Shown here: in pieces, positions 22,398 through 33,479 of the stretch
How the letters are laid out: each line of letters starts with the position of its first letter
Position numbering within the stretch: the stretch's first letter is position 1
Source of the DNA: Corydoras sp. C115
Lineage: Eukaryota; Chordata; Actinopteri; Siluriformes; Callichthyidae
Direction of reading: 5' to 3'
Length of the DNA stretch: 64,000 nt
Assembly (NCBI GenBank): GCA_019802505.1
Contig: JAFMOC010000766.1
Location: 27,501-91,500 of the forward strand
Made by a program: the position numbers and the translations under genes
Notes under the pieces: generated by a model
Database searches by the model: none
Told to the model about the DNA's origin: nothing
The model's input: the letters and a program-made list of their open reading frames with translations, nothing else

Positions 22398-22870
22398 CTT
22401 GAATCCATGTTTTTGGACTGTGGAGGGAAACCGGAGAACCCGGAGGAAACCCACGCGGACACAGGGAGAACATGGAAACTCCACCCAGATGGGGATTCGA
22501 ACCCTGATCCCCGGCACTGAGAGGCAGATGTGCATCCATTATCTTCCGCTTCATCCTCTATTAGGGTCACGGGGGGGAGGGGTGGGTTCCCATCCAGGGG
22601 ACGTCTTGGGTGCTGGGCAGATACACCCAGGACAGGGGGGCAATCTATCACTGGGCACACACTCACTCACACAGACACACTCTATATGGGGCAATTTGGA
22701 GAACTCATTTGACTTGATCCATGTTTTTGGACTGTGGGAGGAAACCGGAGAACCCGGAGGAAACCCATGCGGACACGGGGAGAACATGGAAACTTCACCC
22801 AGATGGGGATTCGAACCGGGAATCCCCAGTGCTGAGAGGAGAACATGCTAAACACTAAGCCACCATCTAC
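22398..22870 (-). mobile_element. Two reverse V-SINE copies
   Basis: 22398-22520 is the head-to-core half. 22525-22870 is nearly complete, with tail at left (ATTATCTTCCGCTTCATCCT) and head at right (GGTGGCTTAGTGTTTAGCA on the minus strand). Confidence 0.8.
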
Positions 22871-23430
22871 CCTTAAAATGTGTATATGCACTTTGCCGCG
22901 CTGAGGCAGTTTTAATAATTATTAATTATATTAATCAATATCATTAATTAATTAAATATTATATTAATTATAGCAAATGAATTTAAATGAAATAAAAGAA
23001 ATACTGTTTTAATTGTGAATTAGAATTAATTGTGGGAGTTTGAAGACACGGCTGTTTACAGTAGACTTGTTTCTGGAAACTTCTGTGACAATGTATAGAC
23101 TGCACTGACATCTAGTGGCCAAACAAAGCCAACGCATGTGACTGTTATACGTATTATTAATGTACAAAAGAATTAATTCCTTTAAAAAAAGAGTTCCAAC
23201 AGTTTAAATCGAGTAAGTTCCACCTGACACGTGATTACACCTGGTTCTGGAGCACATCTGGCACATCAGCCTGAGGTGACTCTCATATGACATTTATATT
23301 ATCCAGATGTTCCAACACTCAGGGGCTGTATGTGAGCATCCCATTTATAAATTAATTATAATTTTAATAATTATTTAATTATAAATCCTCACACGGTCTA
23401 CATGTTCCAAAACAAATGTGGTAACAATGA
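22871..23430. other. Unique AT-rich intron sequence
   Basis: Rich in TTAATTA steps (22905-22985, 23340-23390). No gene is seen. Confidence 0.4.
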
Positions 23431-23434
23431 GTTC

Positions 23435-23715
23435 CTGTACAGATGGACTTTGTAGTTCTCCATTTCCAGACTGTAGTTTATCTGTGTGTGTTCTACAGTA
23501 CATACTGTGTACGTCCCCTTTACTCTGTTCTAATGGTCAGGACCCCAATAGTACCTCCACAGAGCAGGGGGTATTGGGTGGGGGCATTAGTCCTATCCCA
23601 GCAGTGTCACTGAGGTGGAGAACTGAAAGTCCAGCAGCACTGCTGCACTAGAACCCCCTCACCACATCAGTGTCACTGCAGAACTGACAAGAAACAATCC
23701 ACCACCCAAATGGAT
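23435..23715. mobile_element. Inverted-repeat MITE-like element, one end lost
   Basis: Begins with the terminal repeat (AGATGGACTTTGTAGTTCTC) and contains TCTAATGGTCAGGACCCCAA, GTCACTGAGGTGGAGAACTG and CACATCAGTGTCACTGCAG. It runs directly into the GGAT array at 23710, having lost its other terminus. Confidence 0.8.
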
Positions 23716-25112
23716 GATGGATGGATGGATAGATAGATATATAGACAGATGGATGAATTGATAAATGGATGGATGGATATAGATATCCATCAATATAGAG
23801 GTATATAGATAGGTGTTGCGTGGATGGATGGATGGATGGATGGATAGGTAGATAGGTAGATATATAGATAGGTGTTGGGTGGGTAAATGGATAGGTAGGT
23901 AGGAAGGTAGGTAGATAGATAGGTGGGTGGATGGATGGATGGATGGATGGATGGATGGATGGATAGGTAGGTAGATAGATAGGTGGGTGGGTGGGTGGGT
24001 GGGTGGGTGGATGGGTAGGTAGGTGGGTGGGTAGGTAGGTGGGTGGGTGGGTGGGTGGATGGATGGATGGATGGATGGATAGGTGGGTGGGTGGGTGGAT
24101 GGATGGATGGATAGGTAGATAGGTAGGTATATAGATAGGTGGGTGGATGGATGGATGGATGGATGGATAGGTAGACAGATGGATGAATTGATAAATGGAT
24201 GGATGGATATAGATATCCATATAGATATCCATCGATATAGAGGTATATAGATAGGTGTTGCGTGGATGGATGGATGGATGGATGGATAGGTAGATAGGTA
24301 GATATATAGATAGGTGGGTGGGTGGATGGATGGATGGATGGATAGGTAGGTAGGTAGGTAGATAGATAGGTGGGTGGGTGGGTGAGTGGATGGATGGATG
24401 GATGGATGGATAGGTAGGTAGGTAGGTAGATAGATAGGTGGGTGGGTGGGTGGGTGGGTGGGTAGGTAGGTGGGTGGGTGGGTGGATGGATGGATAGGTG
24501 GGTGGGTGGGTGGGTGGGTGGATGGATGGATAGGTAGATAGGTAGATATATAGATAGGTGTTGGGTGGGTGGATGGATAGGTAGGTAGGAAGGTAGGTAG
24601 ATAGATAGGTGGGTGGACGGATGGATAGATAGGTAGGAAGGTAGGTAGATAGATAGGTGGGTGGATGGATGGATAGGTAGATAGGTAGGTAGATAGGTGG
24701 GTGGGTGGGGGTGGGTGAGTGGATGGATAGGTAGGTAGGTAGGTAGATAGATAGGTGGGTGGATGGATGGATAGGTAGATAGGTAGGTAGATAGGTGGGT
24801 GGGTGGGTGGGTGAGTGGATGGATAGGTAGGTAGGTAGGTAGATAGATAGGTGGGTGGATGGATGGATAGGTAGATAGGTAGGTAGATAGGTGGGTGGGT
24901 GGGTGGGTGAGTGGATGGATGGATGGATAGGTAGGTAGGTAGGTAGATAGATGGGTGGGTGGGTGGGTGGATGGGTAGGTAGGTAGGTAGGTGGGTGGGT
25001 GGGTGGGTGGATGGATGGATGGATGGATGGATGGATGGATAGGTAGGTACGTAGGTAGGTAGGTAGGTAGGTAGGTAGGTAGGTAGGTAGGTAGGTAGGT
25101 GGATGGATGGAT
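23710..25112. repeat. Tetranucleotide array (GGAT/GGTA/GGTG/AGAT), 1.4 kb
   Basis: Blocks of GGAT, GGTA, GATA and GGTG alternate. Longer units of about 100-110 bp (GGATGGATAGGTAGATAGGT, then GGTAGATAGATAGGTGGGTG) recur at least five times between 24540 and 24900. A rarer insert, TAGATATCCATCGATATAGA, marks a duplication of 23745-23820 at 24175-24250. Two overlapping minus-strand frames stay open for over 500 codons because 12 bp equals four codons. The HPPTYLPTYLSIHPS product is a repeat artefact. Confidence 0.93.
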
Positions 25113-25740
25113 GAATGGACGGAGCCCAAATCTCCATCAGAATGCGGTTGAAGCCGTGTGTTGGGGATGGCGTTCTCCGCGTCGCTGATCCCACTGATGC
25201 GCTTTAATTCATGAAGCCTGCAGTATTTATGATCACACAGGGTTCTAATTAGCAATAGGCATCTGGACTTTGCTTGTTGCATCACAGAGAACCGCAGTAC
25301 CTGCTCCGTGTGACTAATTAAGCAGCATGTTCTTCCATGACGAGCAGCTCTGATTATCGGGGTGTTAATCCGGAGTCCCGGGCTCGGCCGGTGTTGAGGT
25401 TAAACGAGGCTTTAAATCATCGAGGTTTAGAGAAACACAGAGCTCGTGTTCAGAGATATTGATACGTCAGTGGCTTCCTTTCAATTTAACAAAAACTGGC
25501 ACTGAAATATGGGCTACACTGCCCTGGGGGGGGGGGGCAGGAGGGGGGGGGCAGGAGGGGGGAGGGGGGGGTCTTAATGGCTTTGGCAGGGATGCCTGGA
25601 TTCGGTCCAGTTTGAGCTGTGCATTGAGAGGTGCAGGTCTGTACACATCCAACATGCCCCCTCATCCTGCCTCCATTCTGTTATTAATCTGCCACCAGAG
25701 TGTTAATGAAGGACTAATTAACATCATCATCATCATCATC
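25113..25740. other. Unique, possibly conserved non-coding interval
   Basis: Contains TAATTA-type homeodomain cores (TTCTAATTAGCAATAGG, GACTAATTAAGCAGC) and a G-run block at 25526-25572. No coding signal is recognised. It sits in the intron between the second and third nectin-like exons in this window. Confidence 0.35.
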
Positions 25741-25774
25741 ATCATAATTACAATAATAATAATAATAATAAAGA

Positions 25775-26122
25775 GCAGCACGGTGGCTTAGTGGTTAGCA
25801 TGTTCTCCTCTCAGTGCTGGGGATTCCCGGTTCGAATCCCCATCTGGGTGGAGTTTCCATGTTCTCCCCGTGTCTGCGTGGGTTTCCTCCGGGTTCTCCG
25901 GTTTCCTCCCACAGTCCAAAAACATGGATCAAGGTCAATTGAATTCTCAAAAATTGCCCCATATAGAGTTTGTCTGTGTGAGTGAGTATGTGTCCAGCGA
26001 TGGATTGGCGTCCTGTCCTGGGTCTATCTGCCCAGCGCCCGAGACGTTCTCCCCTGGATGGGCATGGGGAACCCCACCGCGACCCTAATAGAGGATAAAG
26101 CGGAAGATAATGAATGAATGAA

Positions 26123-26168
<46 letters not shown>

Positions 26169-26498
26169 TAATAATAATAAAGAGCAGCATGGTGGCTTAG
26201 TGGTTTAGCATGTTCTCCTCTCAGCTCTAGGGATTTCCGGTTCGAATCCCAATCTGAGTGGAGTTTCCATGTTCTCCCCGTGTCCGCGTGGGGTTTCTCC
26301 GGGTTCTCCGGTTTCCTCCCACAGTCCAAAAACATGGATCAAGGTTGAATTGAATGCTCCAAATAGAGTGAGTGAGTGTGTGTCCAGTGATAGATTGGCG
26401 TCCTGTCCTGGGTGTATCTGCCCAGCGCCCGAGACATTCTCCCCTGGATGGGCATGGGGAACCCCCCCCCTCCCCCCGCGACCCTAATAGAGGATAAA
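25775..26498 (+). mobile_element. Two V-SINEs inserted head-to-tail at the same (AAT)n target
   Basis: Copy 1 is 25775-26126 (complete) and copy 2 is about 26184-26498 (core shortened near 26360). Both are preceded by AATAATAATAATAAAGAG, so the target plus (AAT)n tract was duplicated or reused. The separating (AAT)n at 26127-26180 is longer than the left one. Confidence 0.85.
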
Positions 26499-26589
26499 AT
26501 TATTTTATTTATAATTATTTATTAATTATTAAATGTTGTGGTCAGCACGCCCACCTCTCAGCGCTGGGGACCTAGGAGCCTCACAGAAC

Positions 26590-27166
26590 AGGTATCATTT
26601 GGGTGGTGGATTGTTTCTTGTCGGTTCTGCAGTGACACTGATGTGGTGAGGGGGTTCTAGTGCAGCAGTGCTGCTGGAGTTTCAGTTCTCCACCTCAGTG
26701 ACACTGCTGGGATAGGACTAATGCCCCACCCAATAACCCCTGCTCTGTGGTGGTACTATTGGGGTCCTGACCATTAGAACAGAGTAAAGGGGACGTACAC
26801 AGGGTTTGGTAGCTCAGTGTTTAAGGTGGTGGACTATCAATCTGAAGGTTGTGGGTTCAAATCCTCGGTCCACTGAAGGTACCAATGTGGGTTCTTGAGC
26901 AAGACCCTTAACCCTGACTGCTCCAGAGGGCGCTGTATGTAAATGTAATGCTTTAGGTTCAGTTCTCCACCTCAGTGACACTGCTGGGATAGGACTAATG
27001 CCCCCACCCAATAACCCCTGCTCTGTGGTGGTACTATTGGGGTCCTGACCATTAGAACAGAGTAAAGAGGACGTACACAGTATGTACTGTAGAACACACA
27101 CAGATGGACTACAGTCTGGAATTGGAGAACTACAAAGTCCATCTGTACAGGAGGTGGAACTGAGAA
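26590..27166. mobile_element. Inverted-repeat MITE-like element interrupted by a tRNA-type SINE
   Basis: MITE segments (GGTATCATTTGGGTGGTGGA to AGTAAAGGGGACGTACACAG, and GTTCAGTTCTCCACC to AACTACAAAGTCCATCT) flank a SINE at 26802-26953. The block CACTGCTGGGATAGGACTAA to GGGGACGTACACAG is present on both sides of the SINE, so part of the MITE is duplicated around it. Confidence 0.8.
26802..26953 (+). mobile_element. tRNA-derived SINE (TGGTAGCTCAGTGTTTAAGG type)
   Basis: The head has a tRNA-like A box (TGGTAGCTCAGTG) and B box (GGTTCAAATCC). The body contains CTTGAGCAAGACCCTTAACC and GGGCGCTGTATGTAAATG, as in several fish tRNA-derived SINEs with an L2-type 3' end. It is not a functional tRNA because the acceptor stem is not closed. 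Confidence 0.8.
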
Positions 27167-27214
27167 CATGGATGATGATATAAATGGCTTTGTGATCTCT
27201 GTCTGTGTCTCTAG

Positions 27215-27316
27215 CTCGAGAAGCCGAAAGACCAAAGTGGAACCATTTCAGAGACTCAGGCCCTCAGAAACTATGGACCCAACTATTACGAGACCAACGG
27301 TGCTGAACCAATCACG
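27215..27316 (+). CDS. Cytoplasmic exon of the nectin-like gene, 34 codons
   Basis: A good polypyrimidine tract and acceptor (GTCTGTGTCTCTAG) precede 102 bp of open frame, exactly 34 codons, phase 0 at both ends. It is followed by a GTGCGG donor at 27317. The product begins LEKPKDQSGTISETQALRNY and continues through GPNYYETNGAEPIT. It is hydrophilic, with tyrosines in an NYYE context that could be phosphorylated (inference). It joins in frame to the upstream proline-rich exon and to the terminal exon. The exon sits between a MITE-like inverted-repeat element (ending about 27166) and a reverse V-SINE (from 27361), so it is a small coding island in repeats. Confidence 0.6.
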
Positions 27317-27360
27317 GTGCGGATAAGTCATGACTGTCATTCTCCAGTTAATATTCAATC

Positions 27361-27700
27361 ATTCCATCCATTATCTTCCGCTTTATCCTCTATTAGGGTC
27401 GCGGTGGGGTTCCCCATGCCCATCCAGGGGAGAACGTTTCGGGTGCTGGGCAGATACACCCAGGACAGGGTGTCAATCTATCACTGGGCACACACTCACT
27501 CACGCATACACACTCTATATGGGGCAATTTGGAGAACGCAATTGACTTGATCCATGTTTTTGGACTGTGGGAGGAAACCGGTGAACCCGGAGGAAACCCA
27601 CGCGGACACGGGGAGAACATGGAAACTCCACCCAGATTGGCATTCGAACCGGGAATCCCTAGCGCTGAGAGGAGAACATGCCAACCACTAAACCACCGTA
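27361..27700 (-). mobile_element. V-SINE, reverse, near complete
   Basis: Tail at left (CCATCCATTATCTTCCGC), head at right (GGTGGTTTAGTGGTTGGCA on the minus strand). It starts 45 bp after the donor of the nectin-like exon at 27215-27316. Confidence 0.85.
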
Positions 27701-27715
27701 TATGTATTATGTATA

Positions 27716-28089
27716 GGCGGCACGGTGGCTTAGTGGTTTAGCACGTTCTCCTCTCAGCACTAGGGATTCCCGGTTCGAATCCCCATCTGGGTGGAGTTTC
27801 CATGTTCTCCCCATGTCCGCGTGGGTTTCCTCCGGGTTCTCCGGTTTCCTCCCACAGTCCAAAACCATGGGTCAAGTCAATTGAATTCTCCAAATTGCCC
27901 CATATAGAGTGTGTCTGTGTGTGTGTGTGTGAGTGAGTGTGTGCCCAGCGATAGATTGGCGCCCTGTCCTGGGTGTATCTGCCCAGCACCCGAGACGTTC
28001 TCCCCTGGATGGGCATGGGGAAACCCCCCCCCCGCGCGCAACCCTAATAGAAGATAAAGCGGAACATAATGAATTAATTAATTAATGAA
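27716..28089 (+). mobile_element. V-SINE, complete
   Basis: Head GGCGGCACGGTGGCTTAGTG, intact B box, C-tract at 28023-28033 and a GAATTAATTAATTAATGAAT tail variant. Confidence 0.9.
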
Positions 28090-28112
28090 TAATAATAGTA
28101 ATTTTTGTTATA

Positions 28113-28467
28113 GTAGCTTATTGTTTTGCATGTTCTCCTCTCAGAGATAGGGATTTCCGGTTCGAATCCCAATCTGGGTGGAGTTTCCATGTTCTCCCCG
28201 TGTCCGCGTGGGTTTCCTCCGGGTTCTCCGGTTTCCTCCCACAGTCCTAAAACATGGGTCAAGTCAATTGAATTCTCCAAATTGCCCCATATAGAGTGTG
28301 TCTGTGTGAGTGAGTGTGTGTCCAGCGATGGATTGGCGCCCTGTCCTGGGTCTATCTGCCCAGCGCCCGAAACGTTCTCCCCTGGATGGGCATGAGGAAC
28401 CCCCCCCCCCCCCCTTCCCCCGCGACCCTAATAGAGGATAAAGCAGGAGATAATGAATGAATGAATG
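28113..28467 (+). mobile_element. V-SINE, head decayed
   Basis: The head is reduced to TAGCTTATTGTTTTGCATG. The core, C-tract (28401-28423) and (GAAT)n tail are intact. Confidence 0.85.
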
Positions 28468-28489
28468 TATATTTAATGTATATTTAAGA

Positions 28490-29080
28490 CGGTGCGTGTG
28501 GCGCCGTCAGGATTTGGACACACGTTACATCATCATACAAAAATATATATATATTAAAAAAAAAGTCCATTAGCCGTTAATTTCCTCTGGTGTAAGAGCA
28601 GAATGAAAGCCCCGTGCTTTGAAGGTACCGCTTCAAGGCAACATCTATAAAACCTTCATGGATATTAAAGCTTTCAATCTCAGCAGTACCTTCAGCCAGA
28701 CTCCCTCGAGGGCCCGAGTGGCTGCCACACATGTTCACTCTCGTAGTAATTGGCTTTATGGATATTACGCTAGATGAAATAACCAGCTTATCATATTAAT
28801 CCTCATAAAGACATTCCGCCGTTATTAATGCCTTCCATCAGCCGGCGCTCTGAGACGCTCAGAGTCTGGACTTTCAATAGCGCTGCTTAAGAGCAACATG
28901 CTAAATAGTTTTATGGTGCTCATTTACGGGGTTTACCCCCCTCCCCCATCCTGCCCCATCCCCCCCCCCCCTCCCCCACACGCTATACATATTTACATTA
29001 CATTTACATTTAGCGGACGTCAGAAGTTATTAAGAAAACCAGCTACACTGTAGAATTATCCTCGAAATCCCTGCCCTTTT
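28490..29080. other. Unique, possibly conserved non-coding interval
   Basis: From 28560 to 28920 the sequence is repeat-free, balanced in composition and full of TTAAT/ATTA cores (TAGCCGTTAATTTCCTC, TTATCATATTAATCC, GCCGTTATTAATGCC). There is no open frame of note. It lies in the last intron of the nectin-like gene and looks like a candidate enhancer. Confidence 0.35.
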
Positions 29081-29082
29081 TA

Positions 29083-29720
29083 TCCATCTATTCATTATCT
29101 TCTGCTTTATCCTCTATTAGGGTCGCGGGGGGGGGGGGGGGGGGGGGGGGGGGGTTGCCCATGCCCATCCAGGGGAGAACGTCTCGGGCGCTGAGCAGAC
29201 ACACCCAGGACAGGACGCCAATCTATCACTGGGCACACACTCACTCACACAGACACACTCTATATGGGGCAATTTGGAGATTTCATTTGACTTGATCCAT
29301 GTTTTTGGACTGTGGGAGGGAAACCGGAGAACCCGGAGGAAACCCACGCGGACACGGGGAGAACGTGGAGACTCCACCCAGATTGGGATTCGAACCGGGA
29401 ATCCCTAGTGCTGAGAGGAGAACGGAATTACACATAATACTAATCATAGTAATAAAATAAATAATAAAAATCATTCATTCATTCATTATCTCCCGCTTTA
29501 TCCTCTATTAGGGTCGGGGGGGGAGGGTTCCCCATGCCCATCCAGGGGAGAACGTCTCAGGCGCTGGGCAGATACACCCAGGACAGGACGCCAATCTATC
29601 ACTGGACACACACTCACTCACACAGACACACTCCCTATGGGGCAATTTGGAGAACTCAATTGACTTGATCCATGTTTTTGGACTGTGGGAGGGAACCGGA
29701 GAACCCGGAGGAAACCCATA
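29083..29720 (-). mobile_element. Two reverse V-SINE copies
   Basis: 29083-29423 has a G-run of 27 at 29127-29153 (the complement of the C-tract) and lacks the outermost head. 29472-29718 stops in the core at GGAGGAAACCCA. Confidence 0.85.
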
Positions 29721-29890
29721 AATGAATGAATAATTTATATTAATTACGAGGTCCAGCTCATTGTGTCTCCACTGATCATATAGATGGTCTTTGTAGTTCT
29801 ACAGTTCCATTCTGTAGTCCATCTGTTCCTCTGAGGGGCTCAGACACCTGTATGTTCTGATTGGTCCTCTGTTCTCTGTCACACTGGGTT

Positions 29891-30377
29891 CCATCCATCC
29901 GTTATCTTCCACTTTATCCTCTACTAGGGTTCCCCATGCCCATCCAGGGGAGAACGTCTCGGGCGCTGGGCAGATAGACCCAGGACAGGGCGCCAATCTA
30001 TCACTGGACACACACTCACTCACACAGACACACTCTATATGGGGCAATTTGGAGAATCCAATTGACTTGATCCATGTTTTTGGACTGGGGGAGGAAACCG
30101 GAGAACCCGGAGGAAACCCATGAGGACACGTGGAGAACATGGAAACTCCTAGCGCTGAGAGGAGAACATGCCAACCACTAAGCCACCGTGCCACCCCACA
30201 CACATAATATAGGGCCTATTTAGAGCCACCAATTCAACTTGAATCCTTGCTTTTGGACTGTGGGACAAAACCAGAGAACCCACGCGGACACGGGGAGAAC
30301 ATGGAGACTCCACCCAGATTGGGATTCGAACCGGGAATCCCTAGCGCTGAGAGGAGAACATGCTAAACCACTAAGCC
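29891..30377 (-). mobile_element. Two reverse V-SINE copies, the first without a C-tract
   Basis: 29891-30197 is notable for a short junction (ACTAGGGTTCCCCATGCCC) where the usual G-run is absent. 30202-30377 is a head-side half with a GGCCTATTTAGAGCCACC middle. Confidence 0.8.
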
Positions 30378-30464
30378 CCACACTGGGTCCCTCGGTGTTA
30401 ATTAATATTATTATTGCTCGTAAAGACGAGTAAATTATTAATAAATAATCAATACAGAGAAATT

Positions 30465-31185
30465 GCGGCACGGTGGCTTAGTGGTTTGGCATGTTCTCCT
30501 CTGAGCTCTAGGGATTCCCGTTTCGAATCCCAATCTGGGTGGAGTTTCCACGTTCTCCCTGTGTCCGCGTGGGTTTCCTCCGGGTTCTCCGGTTTCCTCC
30601 CACAGTCCAAAAACATGGATCGAGTCAATTGAGTTCTCCAAATTGCCCCATATAGAGTGTGTCTGTGTGAGTGAGTGTGTGCCCAGTGATAGATTGCCCC
30701 CCTGTCCTGGGTCTATCTGCCCAGTGCCCGAAACGTTCTCCTCTGGATGGTCATGGAGAACCCCCCCCCCCCCCCCCCCCGCGACCCTAATAAAGGATAA
30801 AGCGGAAGATAATGAATGAATGATATATTTTAATTACGAGGTCCAGCTCGGCGGCACGGTGGTTTAGTGGTTGGCATGTTCTCCTCTCAGCACTAGGGAT
30901 TCCCGGTTCGAATCACAATCTGGGTGGAGTTTCCATGTTCTCCCCGTGTCCGCGTGGGTTTCCTCCGGGTTCTCCCGGTTTCCTCCCACAGTCCAAAAAC
31001 ATGGATCAAGGTCAATTGAAGTCTCCAAATTGCCCCATATAGAGTGTGTGTGTGAGTGAGTGTGTGCCCAGCGATAGATTGGCGTCCTGTCCTGGGTGTA
31101 TCTGCCCAGCGCCCGAGACGTTCTCCCCTGGATGGGCATGGGGAACCCCCCCCCCCCCCGCGACCCTAATAGAGGACAAAGATGG
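30465..31185 (+). mobile_element. Two V-SINE copies, direct
   Basis: 30465-30822 is complete with a 20-nt C-tract. 30850-31183 ends in ATAGAGGACAAAG without GAAT tail, about 50 bp before the terminal nectin-like exon. The 5' flank TAATTACGAGGTCCAGCTC (30830-30848) is also present at 29750-29768. Confidence 0.85.
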
Positions 31186-31235
31186 GGTGAATTCTTTGTT
31201 CTCCTGAAGCTCACGCTGCTCTGTTCTCGTTTCAG

Positions 31236-31439
31236 GATCTCGACGACAACCCCAACAGTCCCGCCAACGGTGGCGCCCCTTCTGCCCCGGCGGGTGCGGT
31301 TCTTCCACCGGGGATGGAGGACGGCGCCGGCGAATCGCTTCCTCCGTATGAACCTGCGAACGATAACCGAGTGGAACCCTCACAGAACACTAACATGGCC
31401 CCCGGAGAAAGTTTCATGTCGGCCCCAATGTTAGTTTAA
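31236..31439 (+). CDS. Terminal coding exon of the nectin-like gene (67 codons plus stop)
   Basis: The acceptor TCTCGTTTCAG precedes 204 bp of open frame ending in TAA at 31437-31439. The tail begins DLDDNPNSPANGGAPSAPAG and continues through LPPGMEDGAGESLPPYEP to a C-terminus of SFMSAPMLV. The last three residues (MLV) fit a class II PDZ ligand (hydrophobic at positions -2 and 0). Nectins bind the PDZ domain of afadin through their C-terminus, although the usual nectin ending is different, so the match is only thematic. The segment VEPSQNTN (from 31371) is strikingly like the nine-residue unit VEPSQPTPT of the minisatellite that starts 70 bp beyond the stop. Base composition is much more GC-rich than the flanking intron. 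Confidence 0.6.
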   Translation, partial: DLDDNPNSPANGGAPSAPAGAVLPPGMEDGAGESLPPYEPANDNRVEPSQNTNMAPGESFMSAPMLV

Positions 31440-31499
31440 TCAGTCTGGCTTCGAGAGCCAATCACATCGCCAAGCTCCGGTCAGCTGCAGCCAATCACA

Positions 31500-33350
31500 G
31501 CTCGACATGTCACACCACTTCCACCACCCGCGGAACCATCCCAGCCTACACCAACTGTGGAACCATAACAGCCTACACCAACCGTGGAACCATTCCAGCC
31601 TACACCAACCGTGGAACCATTCCAGCCTACACCAACCGTGGAACCTTCCCAGCCTACACTAACCGTGGAACCATCCCAGCCTACATCACCCGTGGAACCA
31701 TCCAAGATTACACCACCCGAGGAACCATAACAGCCTACATCACCTGCAGAACAATTCCAGTCTTCACCAACCTGTGGAACCATCCCAGCCTACACCAACC
31801 GTGGAACCATCACAGCCTACACCAACCGTGGAAGCATCACAGCCTACACTAACAATGGAACCATCCCAGCCTACATCCAGAACAATTCCAGTCTTCACCA
31901 ACCTGTGGAACCATCCAGCCTACACCCAACCGTCATCCCCAGCTACACCTCTCAAGAACATCACACCCCAGGACATTAACCAAATGGAACCATCCCAGCC
32001 TATACACCAACCGTGGAACCATCCCAGCCTACACCAACCGTGGAAGGATACCACCAACCAGAACCATCTCAGCCTACATCACTCGTGGAACCATCCCAGC
32101 CTACCACCAACCGTAGAACCACCAGCCTATACCCCGTGGAACCATCCCAGCCTACACCAACCGTGGAACCATCCCAGCCCCAGCCTAACCAACCAGTAGA
32201 ACCATCTCAGCCTACATCACTCAGAACCATCCCAGCCTACACCACCGTGGAACCATCCCAGCCTTACACCAACCGTGGAACCATCCCAGCCTACACACCG
32301 TGGAAGCATCACGGCCTACATTAACAATGGAACCATCCCCCACCAACCGTGGAACCATCCCCAGCCTACCACCAACCGTGGGAGGAACCATAAACTAACA
32401 TCACCCAGAACAATTCCAGTCTACACCAACACCAACCATACCCCAGCCTACACCACCGTGGAACCATCCCAGCCTATACAACCAACCGTGGAAGCCTACA
32501 CAACCAGCATCAGCCTACATTAACAATGGAACCATCCCAGCCTACACCCAACCGTGGAACTACATCCCAGCCACCAACCGGGGATGCATCCCAGCCTACA
32601 CCAACCGTGGAACCATCCCAGCCTACACCAACCGTGGAACCATCCCAGCCTACACCAACCGTGGAACCATCCCAGCCTACACCAACCACGGAACCATCCC
32701 AACCTACACCAACAACGGAACCTCCCCAGCCTACACCAACCATGGAACCATCCCAGCCTACATCAACCGTGGAACCATTCCAGCTCATACCACCCGAGGA
32801 ATCATCCCAGCCTACACCTCTCACAGAACAATCCCAGCTCACACCCCCAGGACCATGCCAGCCTACACCAACCGTGGAACCATCCCAGCCTACACCAACC
32901 ACGGAACCATCCCAGCCTACACCAACCACGGAACCACCCCAGCCTACACCAACCACGGAACCACCCCAGCCTACACCAACCATGGAACCATCCCAGCCTA
33001 CACCAACCGTGGAACCATCCCAGCCTACACCAACCGTGGAACCATCCCAGCCTACACCAACCGTGGAACCATCCCAGCCTACACCAACCGTGGAACCATC
33101 CCAGCCTACAACAACCATGGAACCATCCCAGCCTACAACAACCATGGAACCATCCCAGCCTACACCAACCGTGGAACCATCCCAGCCTACACCAACCGTG
33201 GAACCATCCCAGCCTACACTAACAATGGAACCATCTCAGCTCATACCACCCGAGGCATCATCCCAGCCTACACCTCTCACAGATCAATCCCAGCTCACAC
33301 CCCCAGAACCATGCCAGCCCACACCACCCGAGGAACAATCCCAGTCCCCA
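31500..33350. repeat. 27-bp minisatellite downstream of the nectin-like stop
   Basis: The unit is ACCATCCCAGCCTACACCAA plus CCGTGGA, about 60 copies. The left part (31500-32520) is irregular with indels. The right part (32526-33350) is in register. Because 27 is a multiple of three, three + frames and one - frame are open through the right part. The frame beginning at 32526 reads VEPSQPTPT repeatedly and ends in a non-repeat tail at 33473. A 400-bp higher-order block (GCTCATACCACCCGAGGAAT to CACCCCCAGGACCATGCCAG) occurs at about 32785-32865 and 33237-33315. Confidence 0.95.
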
Positions 33351-33479
33351 GTCTACCTGATTGAGAAACCCAGTCCTATCCCATCGGGTTCTCAGCTTCC
33401 GGACGCTTCCCGGACCCTGAATCGATATGATCGCAGAATCTCAACACAATTCCTGACTCCAAATTGGATGTAGTGGGTA

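Noticed and set aside
23648..25285. Two minus-strand frames over 500 codons (HPPTYLPTYLSIHPS)
   Set aside because: Pure translation of the GGAT/GGTA/GGTG array, open in two frames at once.
26802..26880. tRNA gene (A box TGGTAGCTCAGTG, B box GGTTCAAATCC)
   Set aside because: The acceptor stem does not close and the sequence continues into a SINE body repeated at several places in the window.
31481..33145. Minus-strand Gly/Val-rich frames (GWDGSTVGV), silk-like protein
   Set aside because: Reverse translation of the 27-bp minisatellite with no unique sequence. The + strand frame has a better case and is listed as a finding.
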